Below, one piece after another: positions 58,518 through 64,000 of a stretch of 64,000 nucleotides of DNA. Position 1 is the stretch's first letter. Every line of letters starts with the position of its first letter. The translations under genes and the position numbers were made by a program. This stretch comes from Capniomyces stellatus (taxonomy: Eukaryota; Kickxellomycota; Harpellomycetes; Harpellales; Legeriomycetaceae): assembly GCA_001661515.1 (NCBI GenBank), contig LUVW01000011.1, positions 10,322-74,321 on the forward strand, written 5' to 3'. Below the pieces are notes generated by a model that was not told the DNA's origin, ran no database searches, and worked only from the letters and a program-made list of their open reading frames with translations.

Positions 58518-59103
58518 ATGGATGTAAGTATCATTATTTCTTTATTTTCACAATCACAATATTGATTCAAGTTCTGGTGTGGGTATATGTGCTAGTGTTT
58601 GTATGTGCGTTGGTTCTTTTATTGGTGTTTGTATTAGTATTGGTGTTTGCGTTGATATGGGTGTTTGTGTTGATGTGGGTGTTTGTATTTGTATCATTTG
58701 GATTGTTCGTATTGTCTGATGGTAAATACTTAACAAAGTTGATTCACTTTACTGGAATCTATTAGTTTAAGCCCGTGAACCCAAAGCCATTCCTACAGGA
58801 ACTCGTGGGAAAAGTTGTTTTAGCAAAACTAAAATGGGGCCAGGAGTACAAAGGAATTCTAGCATCTTCAGACTCGTACATGAACGTTCAGGTAAGAGAA
58901 TACTTGTGATGGTCCGATTTAGATTTTGTGGATTAATGTTCCAGTGCCATAAATAAACCTGTTTACTTTATATCTGCGCATAATTTGTATAGCTGCTCGA
59001 GACAGAAGAATTTCAAGATGGTGTATCAATGGGACCACCACTTGGCGAAATCCTGATTAGATGTAACAATATATTGTATATAAGAGAGGCTCCAGATATG
59101 TAG
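58518..59103 (+). CDS. SNRPF: small nuclear ribonucleoprotein F (Sm-F), three exons
   Basis: Exons 58518-58523, 58766-58891 and 58993-59103 give 80 aa. Sm-F is one of seven Sm proteins that ring the U1, U2, U4 and U5 snRNAs. Sm1 motif: [21 protein letters not shown], with MNVQL following. Sm2 motif: [14 protein letters not shown]. The N-terminus [15 protein letters not shown] is diagnostic of the F subunit. The first coding exon holds only Met-Asp (ATGGAT before GTAAGT). The first intron (58524-58765) contains a GT-rich stretch that produces a spurious hydrophobic frame. Confidence 0.95.
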
Positions 59104-61731
59104 TAAATTTGTTCCTATAGATCTCCTTCTACAATCAAGCATGGAAGCATTTTCACAATAAAACACCTTGGAAATATAAACATTTGCCAATATTTGCCAA
59201 CATTGCCACCATCATTATCATTTGTAAAACTGAAAGGTGCCAATTCCAAGCTCTTTGGAGTAAGAGCTGTGCTCTTTCAAAATATTACATTTCAAAATAC
59301 CACCACATTAGATCCTGACTCAGTGACATATAAGCCTAGTAACTATTTACTAGGCTTGGCCAAATGGCCTTGGCTACTTTTTTTTATTATTTAGTTTTGG
59401 CCACTTTATTTCTATTACAGTCTTATTTTAGTAAGTCTGCCCAAGTCGATTTGAGATTTCTTCTCCGCTTATAAGGGTTGACAGCTGCGCTTGGTATGTC
59501 CATAGTTTGCTTGCTTTTCACTGATTGTTCAGGGTCCTTTACTGCCGCTTAATGAGGCTCAAGTGATAGGATGCTGGTTAGACAGTTACCAAGACACAAG
59601 TAAAAACATCCACGTTCTGGGTCACAGCATTTAACATAACATACTTTGCTGGCTTATTATTTCACTCGAGCTTGTATTTTTTGCTAAAACTGAAGTCCAG
59701 CTTGGAAATATGTACTCGCGTTTTGATTGGTGGTTTCAGCGATCTGAGACTTGGTTTGGGTGACAGTTAATAGACGATGAGTTACAAAATAGCCGTTGCT
59801 AATTTTCGGGTAATATACTTTGGCGTAGATTTGCTGTGTAGTGGGTATCGGGCTAAGAACACCCCTCCCTTCGTAAGCAACAAAGACATTATAAACCCAA
59901 ATATTTCTGAGGCAAAGACACCTTGTCTACTCGATTGATTTATGCAACTGTTTTGCATCTTGATGATGCAAAACACGTTTGCTGTTTGCTAGGCCATTTG
60001 TTTACAACTAACAGCAACGGATGACTCTGTACTCTGTATTCATGCGTAAGGACAATGTGCGTTTTTAAAGCTTTGAAAAACGTGAAAGTAGCGTATTATA
60101 TTGTGCTTTGGTGGAATGCAACGGCATGGTACGGTGTAGAGTAGAGTACCATGCGGTGTTAACATTCAACACACTAGCCTATCCTAACTATCCGCAGTAT
60201 TCAGCAGTACGATTGGCATGTCCTGCTACTTTAAAGCAAATAGACAATTGGGATTCAGAAGCTTTTGTATTGAGCCCCAACAGATGGAAAATACGATTGA
60301 TTTCTGGCTGTACACAAGGGCCTATGGCTCGAATATGTTTGTATTAGCTTTTGGTGGGCAGGTCTACAAAGTCTAAATTGATTAGACTGGTTGTAACAAA
60401 GGGATTGGTGGGAGTATGTATAGTAGAAACGTTGATTAGACTGTAAAAAAATAAATTGGAATGATTGTTGAGTACACATACCAATGAATAATGGAAAGTT
60501 TAATAATTGGTAACACAATCAAATAAACAAGAATTTATAACTAGGTTTACAAAAAATAATAGAGACAAATAATGTAATTAAAAGACCAGAAATTCTATTA
60601 TTATAGGATTAATGGCTTACAAAAAACACCACCTTTCAACACCATTGTTAGGTCAAAAAAAGAAGTGTAAGTTGAAAATGTTGAGAGCACTAATTAAAAA
60701 AAAAGGTAGAATATCTAGGGTTGATATTTTCTAGCCTTGATTATAGCCAATAAAATCCGTGAATGTTGTTTGTTTTTACAAAACTGCAAGAGATTAAAAA
60801 GGCAAAAACAATAAGAGCACAAAAATATAAACGGTATAAATAATTGTACAAAAGTACTAAAATAAAAGAAAAACCATTCGGAAAAATCCATATTATTTAT
60901 AAACACAGTATTACGACATTGGTCAAGGCCAATTCCAAATAAGCCAATTGAAAGAGAAACAAAAGGATTTTTACAAATAAAATAAAAACACTAGGAAAAA
61001 GAGAGATTATTGTGCCTTGTAGGAAACTCGAGATAATCTCAATTGTATTAAATATGGTTATTGATTCAAGCTAAACCAGAATTTACGTTGAACACAATTG
61101 AACGTTTCTGCAAGAATAAAGTAGGTGTAAGGACAGAATGGAGGATTTGAAAAATCGATTATTGCAAAGTAAACAATTATAAGGACAATTGGAGTGCTAA
61201 ACAAAGTCAATAAAATTACATAATCATCATAAATGTTTTTGAACAAGAGCGTTATATGCAAATGAATTCAAGCTGGAAATAATTAATATACAGAATTGCA
61301 GTAGAATTGATAATAACAATACTTGGAAAAAGGTATTCACAGTAAGGACAACCATGATGCACCCAATTTGGTCCTAAAACAGGTATCAGCTAATTAGTAG
61401 TGGTAGAGAGAAAAGTTGATTTGAAAAGGATGCTGTTTTTTTTTTAGATTAAGAATAGTAGTAGTTTTTTTTTATTTACTAGTATTTTTCGACTTTAGCA
61501 GCATACTAAATGGAAGATTTAAGTAAATATATTGGGGGACTAGGATAGAAAAACCTTTTATTTTGATTTTAAATAAATCCATCTCGAGTAAAAGATTAAT
61601 TTTCCTTGCTTTGTTGTTTAAAAAGTATTAAAAATAATATATAAAGCTAATAATACAAAGTTCTGGTATTATCAGTCCTGATTAACATACTATTTTAAAA
61701 AAGTACTATAATATAAAAGGCAAAATAAAAG
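59104..61731. other. long intergenic region, no gene seen
   Basis: 2.6 kb between Sm-F and the septin gene. Reading frames here are short and unlike proteins. No RNA gene recognised. Confidence 0.5.
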
Positions 61732-63357
61732 ATGACTTACGAAGATAGCAGTGAGGGTTTGGAGAGCTACGTCAACAAGAATGTGTCGCAGTCTGGTATT
61801 GGAATAGCAAATCTTCCAAATCAGCTGCATAAGATTGTGACTAAAAAAGGAACCGAGTTTTCAATTATGCTTGTTGGTAAGTATAGATGAGTTTGAACAT
61901 GGTTGCTGTGTTGCATCGACCCCTTGCAAGCTGCATACACGTACATACATATTTTTCAAAAAAAAACGCGCCATCCTTTTTAGACAAACTAGGCAAAAAT
62001 AAATAAAAATACCAAGCAGCAAAAAGAAAAAACAGGGCGAATATCATACAAGCTCTATAGCTATCAATGACTTACAGTATTAATGATATGACATATAGGT
62101 GAGTCTGGCACTGGAAAAACCACATTTGTAAACACTTTGTTTACAACCGAGTTGATTACACCACTTGATGATGCAACCCGCCGCAAGAAGCAAAACGACA
62201 AGACAGTGGATATCAACATTCACAAAGCCGGTAAGTGTTTGTTTTGACTTGTTGATACAGTTCAGTTGGTTTGCTATACACAGCTTAGTCATGTTTTGCT
62301 TTGTTATATATTGCCTTGTTTATTTGATATGTATTCCCTCTTCTCCCCCTGGAGAGTGGAGAACAAGTATTTGTGTGCGTTTATGAGACAAACAGTTGCA
62401 GTGGCCAGGTACTAATGTGGTAAATACAAACATGATATAGAGCTCGAGGAAAAGAACTTCAATGTCAAGTTGAACGTTATTGATACTCCAGGATTTGGAG
62501 ATTATGTTGATAACAATGACTGCTGGCACCCAGTGGTTGATTTCATTGAGAATCAATACGAACAATATCTGCGCCAAGAGCAGCAACCAGTCCGCAAAGG
62601 GTTGGTTGACATGAGAGTGCATGCATGTTTGTACTTTATCCGTCCAAACGGGCACTCATTGAAGCCACTTGATGTTAGAGCAATGAAGGCAATTGGAGCG
62701 ATTTCAAACTTAATACCAGTGATTGCCAAGGCGGACTCAATGTCACCAGCATCGCTCAAGCTGTTCAAAAAACGTGTTTTGGACACAATCAACTCCCAAA
62801 ACATCCGTATCTACACGCCACCAATCGAGAGCGAGGATGAGTCTGTAACTGGTCGCAACCGTGACATTGTTACAGCCATGCCATTTGCCGTCATTGGCAG
62901 CACAACCGAGGTTGTTACCGCTGATGGCCGTGTAGTCAAGGGCCGAAAATACCCATGGGGAATTGCTGAGGTTGAAAACGACGAGCATTGCGACTTCAAG
63001 AAGCTCCGCAGCTTGTTGATCCGTAGCCACATGTTGGACTTGATCAACTCTACCGAGGAGACCCACTACGACTCCTACAGAACCGCACAAATGAAGGTCC
63101 GCAAATTCGGCGAAGCTAAGCCAAAGAACACAGACAACAAGGTCTTCAAGGACGAAGAGGAGGCTTTGCGCAAGCGATTCACTGAAAAGGTCAGACTCGA
63201 GGAGAACAGATTCCGCCAATGGGAGAACAAACTGATTGCTGAACGTGACAGACTCAACAAAGATTTAGAGAACGAACACACACTAGTTAAGCAACTTGAA
63301 ACTGAAACCGAGACTCTGCAGAATGCATCTCCTGGATCTAAATTCTACCGTAAATAA
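61732..63357 (+). CDS. CDC11: septin, Cdc11/AspA type, three exons
   Basis: Exons 61732-61876, 62099-62230 and 62441-63357 join in frame to 397 aa. Septins are GTP-binding proteins that polymerise into rings and filaments at the cell cortex and division site. GIANLPNQLHKIV precedes the P-loop GESGTGKTTF (the codon for its first Gly is split by intron 1). Switch DTPGFGDYV, G4 AKAD and the septin unique element (EVENDEHCDFKKLRSLLIRSHMLDLI) follow. The C-terminus has KFGEAKPK and a coiled coil (RFRQWENKLIAERDRL) that resembles Cdc11/AspA more than Cdc3, Cdc10 or Cdc12. Subgroup choice is from memory of these sequences; septin identity is certain. Confidence 0.95.
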
Positions 63358-63885
63358 CTTTAACTGACTCGCTTCAAAAATACTTGCCAATTATTGTTTT
63401 TAGTTTTAATTATCCCTTTTTTTATTTACAAAGTAAAAGCGACTTTTTCAAGTATTGACTACTCTCTCAAAATACCCCTCCCCTCCCCACTCCTTTATTT
63501 TTATTTTTACTATTGTTTTTGCCTTTGCTTTAACTTTTTCATTCTTTTTTATTTTTTCTTTTAAAAATAAAATAATTTGCCAATAAATAATACTACTTTA
63601 ACTCCAGCACTAGTCATTCAATATACTTGAATTGGCCAACACCGCCCCATCTTGGTGTTTGTCCGCTATCAATACTGATGTACCAACCCCCCCTCCCCCT
63701 ATACGCTATGCGCTATCTCGTACTTCTATCCTTTTGATCTTGGGGACTAAAACATCCGTATATGTTGGCTATTACATCAGCTATACTTTCCAAATACTTT
63801 TCGGTCCCGCTGTTGCCGTCCTATATATTGTCGGTGTTGTTTTGTGCGCAATTTTTATTTTTGCTCAATTTACCGAGCAAGAAAA
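63358..63885. other. intergenic, no gene seen
   Basis: 3' flank of the septin gene, pyrimidine-rich. The hydrophobic frame after 63632 starts at TTG and runs into the tRNA, so it is not annotated. Confidence 0.5.
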
Positions 63886-63959
63886 GCCTGGCTGGCGCAA
63901 TTGGATAGCGCATATGACTTCTAATCATAAGGTTGCGAGTTCGACCCTCGCGTCAGGTT
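63886..63959 (+). tRNA. tRNA-Arg (UCU)
   Basis: A 74-nt cloverleaf: acceptor GCCTGGC, D-loop GCGCAATTGGATAGCGC, anticodon loop CTTCTAA with anticodon TCT between ATGA and TCAT, T-arm GCGAG/CTCGC. No intron. The acceptor has two G-U pairs, and the discriminator base would be T, which is unusual for arginine tRNA. Confidence 0.9.
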
Positions 63960-64000
63960 AATTTTTTTTGTTTTGTTTTGTTTTTTTTACTTCATGAACC

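Noticed and set aside
58562..58765. 67-codon Val/Leu-rich frame
   Set aside because: It lies in the first intron of Sm-F and is produced by a GT-rich stretch.
60108..60347. 79-codon plus-strand frame between Sm-F and the septin gene
   Set aside because: No family resemblance, no promoter or splice context. It is consistent with chance.
62743..63219. 158-codon minus-strand frame
   Set aside because: Antisense to the septin third exon.
63632..63961. 109-codon frame with hydrophobic middle
   Set aside because: It starts at TTG, overlaps the tRNA-Arg gene completely at its end, and matches no family.

Overview
The window looks like nuclear DNA of an AT-rich, intron-containing fungus outside the Dikarya. 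The evidence is a fungal-type multidomain fatty acid synthase alpha chain, a Cdc11-type septin, a Rax1-like RGS membrane protein, a Yhm2 carrier and a Gep4-type phosphatase. These occur together with genes usually absent from Dikarya: a Kv-type potassium channel, a BRAT1-like HEAT protein and a family of secreted trypsin-fold proteases. An insect-associated early-diverging lineage (Zoopagomycota, for example Harpellales or relatives) is my best guess. It is an inference, not a demonstrated placement.

Region by region. 0-21 kb is an accessory-type region. It holds secreted S1-family proteases (511-1407, 2885-3679, fragments at 13.4-14.1 kb, and a long one at 19.5-21.1 kb), two unrelated small secreted proteins (6002-6631 and 16740-17480) and FAS2 (8074-13424). 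Segmental duplications (3473-5933 with 13914-16373, and 7053-7774 with 18293-19014) flank FAS2. Four single-N assembly joins sit at copy boundaries, so local order and the FAS2 5' end are not certain. Two tRNA genes (Ala-AGC, Val-AAC) follow the second duplicated block. 21-24 kb appears empty. 24-31 kb carries a Lys/Ser-rich protein, a small orphan protein and a large F-box-like/ankyrin protein. 31-34.5 kb appears empty. 34.5-39.5 kb holds the Rax1-like protein and the Kv channel, converging on a poly-C gap. 41-43.4 kb has a secreted acidic protein and a broken MGST3-like gene.

43.7-63.4 kb is a housekeeping stretch of short, multi-exon genes whose splice sites keep frame throughout: BRAT1-like (9 exons), YHM2, GEP4, ribosomal P2, ATPase inhibitor IF1, SUMO, Sm-F and a septin. 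A tRNA-Arg(UCU) closes the window. Several of these (IF1, SUMO, Sm-F, GEP4) were reconstructed from exons too short to stand out as long reading frames.

Functional links. YHM2, GEP4 and IF1 all serve mitochondria (citrate/oxoglutarate transport, cardiolipin synthesis, F1-ATPase control). FAS2 uses acetyl/malonyl units in the cytosol. Septin and Rax1 act at the cell cortex. There is no operon logic. The most interesting items are the BRAT1-like protein with the Cys-Tyr C-terminus, the FAS2 phosphopantetheine transferase domain that has lost its acidic metal ligands, the protease pseudoenzymes, and the duplicated locus whose two copies carry the same promoter but different secreted-protein cargo.
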